In this document: piece after piece, positions 48,119 through 58,200 of the stretch
How positions within the stretch are numbered: position 1 is the first letter of the stretch
How the letters are laid out: each line of letters starts with the position of its first letter
Assembly: GCF_030167925.1 (NCBI RefSeq)
Contig: NZ_JASKUT010000001.1
Span: forward strand, 3,990,501 to 4,054,500
DNA from: Paenibacillus silviterrae
Lineage (GTDB): Bacteria; Bacillota; Bacilli; Paenibacillales; NBRC-103111
Length of the DNA stretch: 64,000 nt
Reading direction: 5' to 3'
Notes under the pieces: generated by a model
Told to the model about the DNA's origin: nothing
Database searches by the model: none
What the model saw: the letters and a program-made list of their open reading frames with translations, nothing else
Made by a program: the position numbers and the translations under genes

Positions 48119-49825
48119 ATGAGTACTCAAATTCGCGTTCAGGAGCAATACGAGCTTTGGTTGCAGGATGCAGCCATTGACGAAAACACCAAAGCGGAGC
48201 TTCGGGCTATCGGCGATCAGCCGAAGGAGATTGAGGATCGCTTTTACCGTGACCTGGAATTCGGGACTGGAGGGCTTCGGGGAGTCATTGGCGCCGGAAC
48301 GAACCGGATGAATGCTTACACCATCGCTCGGGCAACGCAGGGTCTGGCTCAATTCTTGCTTCAAACGGGCCAATCGGACTTGGCCGTAGTGATTGCATAT
48401 GATTCCCGAAATCAGTCACCGGAGTTTGCCTTGGAGACAGCGAAGGTGCTCGCAGGCAACGGGATTAAAGCGTACGTTTTCGAATCGCTTCGGACGACGC
48501 CGGAGCTGTCCTTTGCCGTTCGGTATCTGAAGGCGAATGCAGGGGTTGTCATTACGGCAAGCCATAATCCGCCGGAGTACAACGGGTACAAGGTCTATGG
48601 AGCCGATGGCGGTCAGCTGGTTCCGGATCAGGCAGAGCGTGTTATCGCAGAGATTCGCGACATCGGGTCATTCTCCGACGTGAAACGCCTCTCGCGGGCA
48701 GATGCGGAAGCGCAAGGCCTCCTGGAGTGGATCGGGGATGCGGTAGATAAGGCTTATATTGCCGAAGTGACGGCGGTAAGCCGCAATCGTGAAATCATCA
48801 GCCGTATTAGCGATGACTTCCACATCGTGTATACTCCGCTGCATGGGGCCGGCAATTTGTCCGTTCGCGCTGCCCTGGCCGGTGTGGGCTTCACGCAAGT
48901 ACACGTCGTGCCGGAGCAAGAGCTGCCGGATGCGAATTTTTCGACGGTGAAGTCGCCGAATCCGGAGGAGCGGGAAGCATTTACCTTAGCCATTGCCCAA
49001 GCGAAGAAGCTGAATGCCGATATTATCATTGGTACGGATCCGGACTGTGACCGGATGGGCGCTGTGGTGAAAGATGCGGACGGGGAATACTTCGTGCTGA
49101 CGGGCAACCAGTCGGGTGCGCTGATGGTGGACTACTTACTCAGCAGCTTGAAGGACCGGGGCGAGCTCCCGCAGAACGGCGTTGTCATTAAAACCATCGT
49201 GACCAGTGAGATGGGAGCCGAAGTGGCTAAGCATTATGGCGTACAGACGCTCAACACGCTAACCGGCTTTAAGTACATCGGTGAGAAAATGACGCAATTT
49301 GAGAAGACCGGCGAAGCTTCCTTCCTGTTCGGATATGAAGAGAGCTACGGTTATCTGGCAGGGACCTATGCGCGTGATAAGGATGCGGTCATCGCCTCGA
49401 TGCTGATTGCCGAAGCGGCCGCTTATTATAAGAGCCAGGGCAAGACGCTGTATGACGTGCTGCAGGAGCTGTACGAGCGGCACGGCTACTTCCTGGAGAA
49501 GCTTGAATCCCGTACGATGAAGGGGAAGGACGGCGTCGAGCAAATCCAGGGCATTATGCGTGACTGGCGCTCGACCCCTCCGACCGAATGGAACGGGTTG
49601 AAGGTGACGAAGGTGGAGGATTTCTCGCAGGGGCTGTACGGACTGCCGGCTGAGAATGTTTTGAAATACACACTGGAAGACGACTCGTGGTTCTGCCTTC
49701 GTCCGTCCGGGACGGAGCCGAAGATCAAGGTGTACTTTGCTGTCCGCGGGACCTCGTCTGAAGCTGCAGCTGAATCCATACATGGCCTTGTCACAACCGT
49801 TATGGCTCGGGTCGACCAAAACTAA
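48119..49825 (+). CDS. pgcA: alpha-phosphoglucomutase / phosphomannomutase
   Basis: Interconverts glucose-1-P and glucose-6-P, feeding UDP-glucose and wall-polymer synthesis. Four-domain alpha-D-phosphohexomutase of 568 aa: phosphoserine loop TASHNPPEYNG, metal loop DPDCDRMG, sugar loop GYEESYG, and phosphate loop RPSGTEPKIK. AAAGGAG precedes two adjacent ATG codons (48116 and 48119); spacing favours the second. Followed by the DUF5693 gene after 18 nt, so it may be the first gene of the polymer cluster transcript. Confidence 0.93.
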   Translation: MSTQIRVQEQYELWLQDAAIDENTKAELRAIGDQPKEIEDRFYRDLEFGTGGLRGVIGAGTNRMNAYTIARATQGLAQFLLQTGQSDLAVVIAYDSRNQSPEFALETAKVLAGNGIKAYVFESLRTTPELSFAVRYLKANAGVVITASHNPPEYNGYKVYGADGGQLVPDQAERVIAEIRDIGSFSDVKRLSRADAEAQGLLEWIGDAVDKAYIAEVTAVSRNREIISRISDDFHIVYTPLHGAGNLSVRAALAGVGFTQVHVVPEQELPDANFSTVKSPNPEEREAFTLAIAQAKKLNADIIIGTDPDCDRMGAVVKDADGEYFVLTGNQSGALMVDYLLSSLKDRGELPQNGVVIKTIVTSEMGAEVAKHYGVQTLNTLTGFKYIGEKMTQFEKTGEASFLFGYEESYGYLAGTYARDKDAVIASMLIAEAAAYYKSQGKTLYDVLQELYERHGYFLEKLESRTMKGKDGVEQIQGIMRDWRSTPPTEWNGLKVTKVEDFSQGLYGLPAENVLKYTLEDDSWFCLRPSGTEPKIKVYFAVRGTSSEAAAESIHGLVTTVMARVDQN

Positions 49826-49843
49826 ACTAGGAGTGACCGTCTT

Positions 49844-51907
49844 TTGCGAGCCAGGTATTTGAGCTTAAATAAACAGTTTTTGCGTGTGGTTTGGTGGCTG
49901 GTCATCGTAGGGATGCTGGCCGCCATTCCTGTTGCTTATGAGCGTCATCAAACCGAGCAAGGCTCGGGACGCAAAGTGGAGTTCGTCATGGATTACCGGG
50001 ATTTGCTGGAGATATCCGATACCCAGGCGGATCCCCGCAAGTTCATGGAGGATCAGCTTCGTCTGTTGAAGCAGAACGGCATTCGTTCCGTTGCCGTCTA
50101 TGAGTCTACCCTGAACGAGCTGCGCCTAAGCCGGAGAATTGAAATGTTCACCTCTCACGAGGCGATGGCCTTGACACAGGCGCCGATATCGCCGAATGAG
50201 AATTTCTCCTATCTGATTTTTGCCGATAAAGAAGCGCAGCAGCGGCTGGAGCCGCTCATTACGCAAACCTTTTCTTCGCTCAAGGTAAGAACGCGTCCGT
50301 GGTCCTATAAGAATCAGCCGGGCATGATCATTGAGATGGCGAGAGAAGAGGCGCTGCTGAAAACGATGGATCCCGATCCGTTTGTACTGCAGTCGTTAAA
50401 GGAGCAGGGCTACCAAATCGTGGTTCGGATGTCGAACCGTAGGCCGTTCGATGCCGATGCGATGGACAAGCTTCTTGCTTCTCTGCAGCAGTATGGTGTG
50501 AAGCGGTTTATCGTGGATGGGGAGACGGTTCCCGGCTTTGTCAACGACAAGGACATGGAGAACCTGGATAAGATGGGCGAATTGATGCTCAAATACGATA
50601 TTGGACTAGCCAATATCGAGCTTCAGAAGGCCCAGCAAAGAGGCTTTAACCGTCTGGCCAAAACGATCCATCATAACGTGGTCCGTTTGCACTCCTTCAC
50701 GGAAAGTGACGGAGAGAAGCTGACTCAGAACTTGACGGAAGCGGAGCTGAGAGATCGTATTCAGGGAGTTTCGGACCGTTTCGTCTTAGCTGTGAAGGAC
50801 CGGAACATTCGGATGGTATTCCTGAATGCCAGAGCGGTTCGCAACTTGGATAAAGGGATGATTCTTCATCCGTTGAACTCCATCTATGAGGCTGTGAAAG
50901 GGAGTCCGGTTACCGAGGGGGCATTACCTCGCATCCTGGATGCAGGCTACGTGCTTGGCCCTGCAGGTGAGTTCACCTTAGTCCATTCCGGCTGGCAAAG
51001 CCTTGCAAAGGGCTTGCTTTGGATGGGTGCCGTTGCGCTGATTGCTCTATTGATAGCTTATTTCTTCCCTGAATTGGCTTTAGCTGCATTTGTCCTGGGA
51101 ATGGTCGGTACGGCGGGACTTATGGTCATGAGTTCCAGTCTGTTCGGACAAGCCCTTGCTTTAGGGGCGGGAACGAGTGCGCCGACCGTCGCGATCATGT
51201 ACGCCATCCAAGCCGCTAATCGCAAGCGTGAGAACCCGACAGGCTTGAAGCTTGGTTTCGCACTGGGCTTGCTGCTGCGAACATCAGCGATTTCGGCGAT
51301 TGGGATTTTGTTCATCGTCGGTTTGCTTAATCAGATTACGTACATGTTAGTCTTGGAGCAATTTCGGGGAGTAAGTGTGTTACACCTTGCACCGATAGCA
51401 TTGGTAGCCGTGTACTGGCTGCTGTTTAGTCAGAAGCTGAGCTATCGAGAGAGAATAGGTAAAGCGAGACAGTTGCTTTCGGCTCATATCAGTGTCTTAT
51501 GGGTCATCACCGCGGCCGTTCTGGCAGCTGTTGGCTTCTATTATTTATCCCGCACAGGGAATGAAGGACAAGCCTCGACTTTCGAACGTTTGTTCCGATC
51601 ATTCCTGGAGAACACACTGGGAGTTCGCCCAAGAACGAAGGAGTTCTTGATCGCCCATCCGTTGTTCCTGCTAGGTGCCTATTTGAGCTATAAGTACCGA
51701 AGCGCCGTGCTGTTCATTCTGGCAGGTGTCATCGGACAAGCCTCGATTGTCGATACGTTCGCCCATCTGCATACCCCGCTAATGATCTCTTCGATTCGTG
51801 TGGTTTACGGATTAGCGTTCGGTATGGTGATCGGTATTGCTTTCATTATCGTTTGGGAGATTGTTTCAAGGAGTTGGCAGCGTTGGGTACCCCGACTAAA
51901 CGAATAG
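49844..51907 (+). CDS. DUF5693-family polytopic membrane protein
   Basis: 687 aa. One N-terminal membrane helix (about 14-33); a large extracytoplasmic region (40-385) with alternating strand/helix segments suggestive of a TIM-barrel fold (MDYRDLLEIS, IRSVAVYESTL, QIVVRMSNR, VKRFIVDGE, NIRMVFLNAR); then eight or nine C-terminal helices (390-680) with a basic loop RPRTKEFLIAHP. TTG start after AGGAGTGA. The end overlaps csaB by 25 nt, so the two are translationally coupled. No function is known to me. In Bacillus anthracis csaB is preceded by csaA, a predicted oligosaccharide transporter; this gene sits in the same place without resembling a classical flippase, so a role in moving or assembling the wall polymer is an inference. 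Confidence 0.8.
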   Translation: MRARYLSLNKQFLRVVWWLVIVGMLAAIPVAYERHQTEQGSGRKVEFVMDYRDLLEISDTQADPRKFMEDQLRLLKQNGIRSVAVYESTLNELRLSRRIEMFTSHEAMALTQAPISPNENFSYLIFADKEAQQRLEPLITQTFSSLKVRTRPWSYKNQPGMIIEMAREEALLKTMDPDPFVLQSLKEQGYQIVVRMSNRRPFDADAMDKLLASLQQYGVKRFIVDGETVPGFVNDKDMENLDKMGELMLKYDIGLANIELQKAQQRGFNRLAKTIHHNVVRLHSFTESDGEKLTQNLTEAELRDRIQGVSDRFVLAVKDRNIRMVFLNARAVRNLDKGMILHPLNSIYEAVKGSPVTEGALPRILDAGYVLGPAGEFTLVHSGWQSLAKGLLWMGAVALIALLIAYFFPELALAAFVLGMVGTAGLMVMSSSLFGQALALGAGTSAPTVAIMYAIQAANRKRENPTGLKLGFALGLLLRTSAISAIGILFIVGLLNQITYMLVLEQFRGVSVLHLAPIALVAVYWLLFSQKLSYRERIGKARQLLSAHISVLWVITAAVLAAVGFYYLSRTGNEGQASTFERLFRSFLENTLGVRPRTKEFLIAHPLFLLGAYLSYKYRSAVLFILAGVIGQASIVDTFAHLHTPLMISSIRVVYGLAFGMVIGIAFIIVWEIVSRSWQRWVPRLNE

Positions 51908-53007
51908 TAATTTCCGGATATTACGGTTTTCAAAATAGCGGTGACGAAGCGGTGCTGCAATCCATTCTGCTCGCACTGCGGGAGCAAGGAGAGCGACAGG
52001 GCGTCCACATCGTCCCTGTCGTTTTGTCCATCCAGCCGGAATCTACGGCAGCTACCTACGGAGTAGAATCCGTTCATCGCTACCGCATGGCAGAGGTGTG
52101 GCGAGCCATCAAGGGGGCCGACGGCTTAATCAGCGGTGGCGGCAGCCTGCTTCAGGACGAGACAGGATGGAAAACGATCCCTTATTACCTAGCCATCCTG
52201 AAATTGGCCCAATGGCTCGGTAAGCCGACCTTCATCTACTCGCAAGGCATCGGACCGGTTCACCGGCCCATGTTCTACGGCTGGATTCACTCCGTATTCC
52301 GCAAGTGCGCAGTGGTTTCCGTTCGGGACGAGGAATCCCGTGCTCTGTTGCAGCGTATGGGAATAGAGGCGAATCGGGTGCATGTCGTACCCGACCCGGT
52401 TATGGGTATGCCTCTTCGCAAGGAACGGACAGAAACAAACCGTCCGTCTGCGAACCGTATGATTGGTGTATCCGTTCGCTTCTGGAATGAGGACCGGTCC
52501 GAACTGAATGCAGTGGCTGAGGCTTTGCGGAACGTGTTGGAGCAAACCGATGCAGGCATCCGCTTCCTTCCCTTCCATCTTCCATCGGATGCAGCAGCTT
52601 CCTTGTATGTAAGGGAAAAGCTAGGGGAAACCTACTCTCACCGAATCACAACCGCTGAGAATGTAACCCATCCGCAGGATATGCTGGCAGAGGTACAGGA
52701 CTGTGATCTCCTCATCGGAATGCGGTTGCACTCTCTGATCTATGCGGCGGGGCAGCAGGTACCGATGGTCGGGATCTCCTACGACCCGAAGATCGATCAG
52801 TTCCTGAATCGACTGGATATGCAGTCGGCTTGCAGTACGAAACGCCCTGATGCCGAGGCATTGGCGGCAGAGGTACTGCGAATGCTGCAAGGAGCCGAGC
52901 AATGGAGAGAAGAGAAGCAGTCCGTGATCGAACGTCTGAAGAATGAGGCGGCTCGTCCGGCCGAGCTCATCGCTTCATTTTATACCGAAGGACGTGATGT
53001 GCAATGA
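51883..53007 (+). CDS. csaB: polysaccharide pyruvyl transferase CsaB
   Basis: Adds ketal pyruvate from PEP to ManNAc-type residues of the secondary cell-wall polymer, the ligand of SLH domains. GT-B-like fold of 374 aa: ISGYYGFQNSGDEAVLQS, GADGLISGGGSLLQDETG, YSQGIGPV, and C-terminal GMRLHSLIYAAGQQVPMVGISYDPK (in part). The TTG at 51883 is 9 nt after AAGGAG, so I prefer it to the TTG at 51853. Overlaps the DUF5693 gene upstream and, by 4 nt, the tagA-like gene downstream. Three SLH proteins in this window depend on this modification. Confidence 0.93.
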   Translation: MGTPTKRIVISGYYGFQNSGDEAVLQSILLALREQGERQGVHIVPVVLSIQPESTAATYGVESVHRYRMAEVWRAIKGADGLISGGGSLLQDETGWKTIPYYLAILKLAQWLGKPTFIYSQGIGPVHRPMFYGWIHSVFRKCAVVSVRDEESRALLQRMGIEANRVHVVPDPVMGMPLRKERTETNRPSANRMIGVSVRFWNEDRSELNAVAEALRNVLEQTDAGIRFLPFHLPSDAAASLYVREKLGETYSHRITTAENVTHPQDMLAEVQDCDLLIGMRLHSLIYAAGQQVPMVGISYDPKIDQFLNRLDMQSACSTKRPDAEALAAEVLRMLQGAEQWREEKQSVIERLKNEAARPAELIASFYTEGRDVQ

Positions 53008-53747
53008 GTTATCCACGGGTGAACATATTCGGCGTTCCCATTTCCAAGATGAATATGCAGCAAACGGTGGACTATATAACGGAAGCGATCGCGTCGCGGG
53101 AGCCCCATCAGGTCATAACGGCCAATCCGATTATGGTTACGGCCGCGCTGAATGATCCCTCCTACATGAGGTTGATGAAGGAAGCGGAGCTTATCGTTCC
53201 GGATGGAGCCGGGGTGGTGTGGGCAGCAGGCTACGTTGGGAACCCCGTGGCGGAGCGGGTAGCGGGCTTTGACCTGATGCATGAGCTGATGAAGCGAGGG
53301 CAGGAACGCGGCTGGAGAGTTTTTCTGGTGGGCTCTTCTCCTGAGAACATTCAGGCGGCAGCCGATCGATTGAAGGAGCTCTACCCTAAGCTTTCGTTAG
53401 TCGGTTTCAGAGACGGTTATTTTGGTGAAAAAGAAGACGACTCCGTCATTGAGACCATCCGAGCTGCAAATCCTGACATCTTGCTGGTCGGCCGCTCGGC
53501 TGCAACACAAGAGCCATGGATCTGTAAGTATAAGCGGCAGTTGGGCATACCTATTATGATGGGCGTTGGAGGAAGCTTTGACGTATTGTCGGGCAAGCTA
53601 AAAAGGGCACCGGAGCTGTTCATTAGGCTGCGGTTGGAATGGTTTTATCGTCTGCTGCAGGAGCCATGGAGATACAAAAGAATGCTTGATCTTCCGAAAT
53701 TCGCATTGAAAGTCATCCGTGAGAAAGAAAACGTACAGAAACCTTAA
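53004..53747 (+). CDS. tagA: WecG/TagA/CpsF-family N-acetylmannosaminyltransferase
   Basis: Transfers ManNAc from UDP-ManNAc to undecaprenyl-PP-GlcNAc, the second step of linkage-unit or wall-polymer synthesis. GT26 features in 247 aa: VTANPIMVTAALNDP, IVPDGAGVVWA with the catalytic aspartate, FLVGSSPENI and the C-terminal RLRLEWFYRLLQEPWR, a basic membrane-docking end. It starts in the csaB stop. Donor supply would come from mnaA at 17 kb. The gene name is by family; the product could belong to a secondary wall polymer rather than teichoic acid. Confidence 0.9.
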   Translation: MSYPRVNIFGVPISKMNMQQTVDYITEAIASREPHQVITANPIMVTAALNDPSYMRLMKEAELIVPDGAGVVWAAGYVGNPVAERVAGFDLMHELMKRGQERGWRVFLVGSSPENIQAAADRLKELYPKLSLVGFRDGYFGEKEDDSVIETIRAANPDILLVGRSAATQEPWICKYKRQLGIPIMMGVGGSFDVLSGKLKRAPELFIRLRLEWFYRLLQEPWRYKRMLDLPKFALKVIREKENVQKP

Positions 53748-53805
53748 CTAGAACTGTGAAAACAACCTGAAAACCCCCAAATTACTCAAAAATAACGATG
53801 GTGTT

Positions 53806-53827
53806 TCCGAAACCTTCGGAGTATAAT
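53806..53827 (+). promoter_or_regulatory. perfect inverted repeat overlapping the tagO-like promoter
   Basis: TCCGAA-ACC-TTCGGA (53806-53820) ends one base before a perfect TATAAT (53822-53827), placing it in the -35/-10 spacer. It looks like an operator; the -35 is weak, so an activator is equally possible. Confidence 0.5.
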
Positions 53828-53874
53828 TTGAAGTGTTTGGGGTTTTCATAGAAAAAGGGGCTGTGAGTAAACAG

Positions 53875-54981
53875 ATGAACTTGTTATTCGGAATCGGCTT
53901 TGTAGCTGCATTATTTATTGCATTGCTGTTAACGCCGCTAGTCAAGCGCTTTGCCTTCTGGGTAGGGGCTGTGGATGCGCCTAACCAGCGCAAAGTACAT
54001 AGCCGCATCATGCCAAGGCTTGGCGGATTAGCTATATTCCTTGCTTTTATCGGAGCTTATTTTATTGTCTCGCCCGCTATCGATACACTTCAAGCCGATG
54101 TGATCAAGGGATTGCTGATCGGCGGTACGATTGTGGTTATCATCGGTGCTCTGGACGACCGATTCGATTTGTCCCCAAAGGTGAAGCTGCTTGGGCAAAT
54201 CCTCGCAGCAAGTGTCGTTGTATACAACGGCGTTGTGATTGATCTTGTGAATACGCCTTTTGGCGATACGACGATTTCGTTGTCATGGCTCGCTGTACCG
54301 TTGACCATCTTCTGGATTGTCGGTGTGACGAACGCGATTAACTTGATTGACGGTTTGGACGGACTATCTGCTGGCGTCTCCGCGATTGCCACGTTAACAA
54401 TATTAGTGCTTGCCCTGATGATGGGCAACGTAACCGTTGTACTGCTTTGTGTAATTTTGCTGGGCAGCATCGGGGGTTTCTTGTTTTACAACTTCCACCC
54501 GGCCAAGATTTTCATGGGTGATTCCGGGGCGTTGTTCCTAGGCTTTTGCCTGGCCACCTTGTCCGTACTCGGCTTCAAGCAAGCTACGGTCGTATCCCTG
54601 CTCGTGCCGATTATGATCCTGGGCGTACCGTTGTCGGATACCTTCTTCGCCATCATGCGCCGCTGGGTGAACAACCTTCCGATTTCCGTAGCGGACAAGA
54701 GCCATTTGCACCACTGCTTGCTCCAGTTAGGCTTTAGTCATCGTACAACCGTGTTAATCATTTACGGTATTGCTTCGCTTTTTGGAACGTCGGCTGTGCT
54801 GCTGTCTTACATGTCGGAGCAGCAAGCGCTTTGGGGGGCCATTGTACTAATCGCTGTACTCTTATGTGTTCTCGTTCTTGGCGCGGAGGCGATCGGGATC
54901 ATCAGCAAGACGAAGAAGCCGGTACTGCAATTTTTGAATAAAATCAGGCTCAAGACCCTTGGTTCCCGTATGACGAAATAA
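53875..54981 (+). CDS. tagO: undecaprenyl-phosphate GlcNAc-1-phosphate transferase, TagO/WecA type
   Basis: Starts lipid-linked wall-polymer synthesis by moving GlcNAc-1-P from UDP-GlcNAc to undecaprenyl phosphate. About eleven membrane helices in 368 aa. Catalytic Asp clusters: GALDDRFDL, NAINLIDGLDGL, and HPAKIFMGDSGALFLGF (partial family loop). The ATG at 53875 lies 14 nt after AAAAAGGGG; a GTG four codons earlier is possible but too close to that site. Own promoter and terminator. With tagA-like, csaB and mnaA it makes a full GlcNAc-ManNAc-pyruvate polymer route. Confidence 0.93.
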   Translation: MNLLFGIGFVAALFIALLLTPLVKRFAFWVGAVDAPNQRKVHSRIMPRLGGLAIFLAFIGAYFIVSPAIDTLQADVIKGLLIGGTIVVIIGALDDRFDLSPKVKLLGQILAASVVVYNGVVIDLVNTPFGDTTISLSWLAVPLTIFWIVGVTNAINLIDGLDGLSAGVSAIATLTILVLALMMGNVTVVLLCVILLGSIGGFLFYNFHPAKIFMGDSGALFLGFCLATLSVLGFKQATVVSLLVPIMILGVPLSDTFFAIMRRWVNNLPISVADKSHLHHCLLQLGFSHRTTVLIIYGIASLFGTSAVLLSYMSEQQALWGAIVLIAVLLCVLVLGAEAIGIISKTKKPVLQFLNKIRLKTLGSRMTK

Positions 54982-54995
54982 GAGTGTATAGGATA

Positions 54996-55026
54996 AAACC
55001 CATACCGCATTGGTGTGGGTTTTTTT
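54996..55026 (+). terminator. intrinsic terminator after the tagO-like gene
   Basis: AAACCCATACC pairs with GGTGTGGGTTT, followed by a T tract. The remaining gap up to 55230 holds a short ribosome-site-led frame (TTG at about 55154, seven codons) and nothing else clear. Confidence 0.88.
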
Positions 55027-55230
55027 GCTATTGTACTTTTCTGCCCAAATACCTAAATTTTTCATCTTTGATAACCGATAAAAAGGTACACGCAACTTTT
55101 TGCTTATTTTGGTTGTCTAATTTTGTAATTAACCATATCAAGGGAGGTAGGATTTGCACGAATCGGCTCGAAGCTAGGGAAGTACGCTATTTGTCACCAT
55201 ACATTTATAGTACATAAGGAGGAAATCCAC

Positions 55231-58200
55231 TTGAAACGAATCTTGCGCACATGGACAAGCGCTTGGCTTGTTATGGCCTTGCTCGTGAGCTTATTGCCAC
55301 CGATGACGGCTTTTGCTGCTGTGCAATTAAACATTACGAATTTAACAGTGAACTCGAGCACTAGCGATGCTGCTCCTGATGACGATGCCAGTGTTATTCG
55401 GGTAACGGCGAATCCGATTAGTGTGGCTGTAACCATTGATGGGATCGCAAGTGAAAATGTCAATTCCATCTATTATGAGATCACGAATGTGAACACAAAC
55501 ATCACTTCAGTCAATAAGACAAACAAGGCAATAGCATTAAATGCAAATGAAATTTCATTTAATAACGTAACTTTGCCTGAAGGCTTAAATAAAATTGTAA
55601 TTAAATACGGAGATACTAGTGTCGTGTCCTCAAGAGCAGGATGGGCATACTTTACTCCGGTCACAAATATTACGAGTCTGAAATTCAACGGAGAGGATTT
55701 TGAGGACGGTGGCATGTACCCCAAGGCTCCTCCTTATACAGGATTAAGCGTTACCGGTGTTGCGAATAACTCAAATCAAATCCAGACGTATTATAACGGA
55801 AAGTTGTACGGACCAACCGTATTTAACCGCGGGGAATTTACATACCTTACAAACACCAACAGAACTACTGATCTTACCTTTGCACCGGGCGATAATGAAA
55901 TTAAGATGATTGCCCAGAACAACACGAACAGTTATGTGTTAGATCGATCTTTTGTTTACGACAACGGACGGGCGTTCCCTTACAATTTGTTCATTGATAA
56001 CGTAACGCCGGATTTGGTAGCCCCTCTGAAGCTGATCTCTACACCAACGATTTCAGAAGCTGGTATAAGCCAAGTGAATGTCACCGGCTTATTAAAAATG
56101 CCTGCGACGGTAGGGAACGCTGTTTATTACGATTATGCCCTTCTTTATGTGAATAGCGGGGCAAATAAAATTAAATATGATTTCAACCAAGGGAAAAATT
56201 ATACTGTAGATGTAGGCAACTCAACCGAGACGGAGATAGGAAACATTACTCCTGACGGTACAAACTCCATATCTGGCAAACAAACGGTCTATTCCTTTAG
56301 CCACAACTTTGCCATTAACGGAGGATCTAAAGCACAAGAATTCCGTGTCGAGTTCTACCGAACAGGTAACCTTGTTGATTCTAGCAACTTTGCATTTTAT
56401 ACGGTAGACCCCAATACCGCATATGTTAACTCGGTGGATTATGTTCTTAACAATTCGTCTAATCTTAAGTTAAACGAAGCTGGGACAACCCAAATCAACA
56501 GCTTCCCAGCAACCTTTGTGGTCAATACAAACGATCAGGCAAAATCGGTGGAAATAGAGATTGATGGGAAAGTCTTCCCGCTAGCCAGTGATCCGGCCGC
56601 TGACGGGGTAGTCACAGGTAATAAAGCAACCATTACACTACAAGGGATAAGCGATGGCATCAAATCGATGCGTGTCATCCCGTATAAGAATGCTGATTTT
56701 ACAGTCCCGTCCAATGAAGGGATTAAAAACTATACGATTAGCGTATCTGCTGCGCCATACGTCATCGTGAATCAAATCTACTCCGGACAAGTTTTCGCGA
56801 AGAAAGAGAATATCGGCTGTGGAATAGATCCGAATTCTTCGGCTACACCGAAGGGTAACTATCCAGCACCATGTTTTTCGGGACGTTTTGTAAACTTACC
56901 GGCTAGTGAGTATTCTAATGTACTGATACAATTAAACGGTATTGCTCTTACTCCGACAATTAATGCTGATGGTACCTTTGTAATTCCTAGCACCAATTTT
57001 ATTGGTTCTGGTGTAGCTGCAGCGGAAATGGACAAGAATGGCAAGAAGACTCTCAAATTCTCCATTGAGCTGAATGGGAAACCTGTAACCGAAACAAGCT
57101 ATGATATCTTTATACTTAGTGATCACATTCCAACCGTTCTAAAATTTGAGCCTTTGGAGGACACTATTGGTGCTCAGCAATTTAAGAAAACAGCTGACGA
57201 TACTTATGTAACTTTGGCCTCTAATGTAACATTTGACGGACAGGTAAGGAATTCTAGTCAAACGCATAGCTCTGGGCCACAATACTCCATTAAATACACA
57301 GTGCCGGGTGAAACAACGAAACGCACAGTGCCCATTTCGAATGTGGTCAAGGTCATTGATCCCGGTGATCTAAGCTCAACGCCGAACTTTAATGAATCTT
57401 TTAAAGCTGTAGTACCGAATATGACCGCTGGCTCTGGGATTGCTCTGGAAAAAGACGGGGATTATTATTTTGAACTTACTGTTTCCAATAGCAGCGGTGT
57501 TATTTCAACGAGAACTATTAAAATAACGAAAGAAGTTCAGCCTTATGTTATTAAAACTCCTCAACTGATCAAAAATGCAGAAGGTAAAGATCAGGCCAAC
57601 ATTAATGCAAACTTCCAAACGATTGTGATTGAGGCAATCAAGGCGGATAGTGTGATTTTTGGCAAAGAGGAAGCCGTTAAAAACGGCAGTATCTTTACTT
57701 ATGAAGCTAAGGACCTGAAACCAGGTAAAAATGAGATTAAATTTACCGTAAATCGTGGTACTGCTAAAACAAGTGGCAGCATCATTCTGTTCCATGTGAA
57801 TACACCTCTAGAAGGTGCGATGTATAAGAGTGTTTTGTCGAGCAATATGAAAATTTTTGACGGTGATATTGAGCTTAAGTTCCCTAAAGATACAAAACTA
57901 ATGCGTAATGATCGCAATGCTACGAAGCAGTATGTCAGTACGAATCGGAAGTTACTTTTTGGTATAGCGGACATTGATACAGGGCAAGTAGATAAGCTCA
58001 ATGGCGAAAGCCCAAGTGGGCAATTCCATCTCAATGGCTCGGTCGAGAGAAATCGATTTAAAGCTGCAAGTAAGCTTTATTGGATTGATGCGGGAACCAT
58101 CCGTGATCTTTCAACCATTCCAGCAAATAGATACCAGGAGAAGCTTAAGGATGCATTAGAAGGAAGCGGGACAATTCCTGTGCCTACAAATGCAGGTGTT

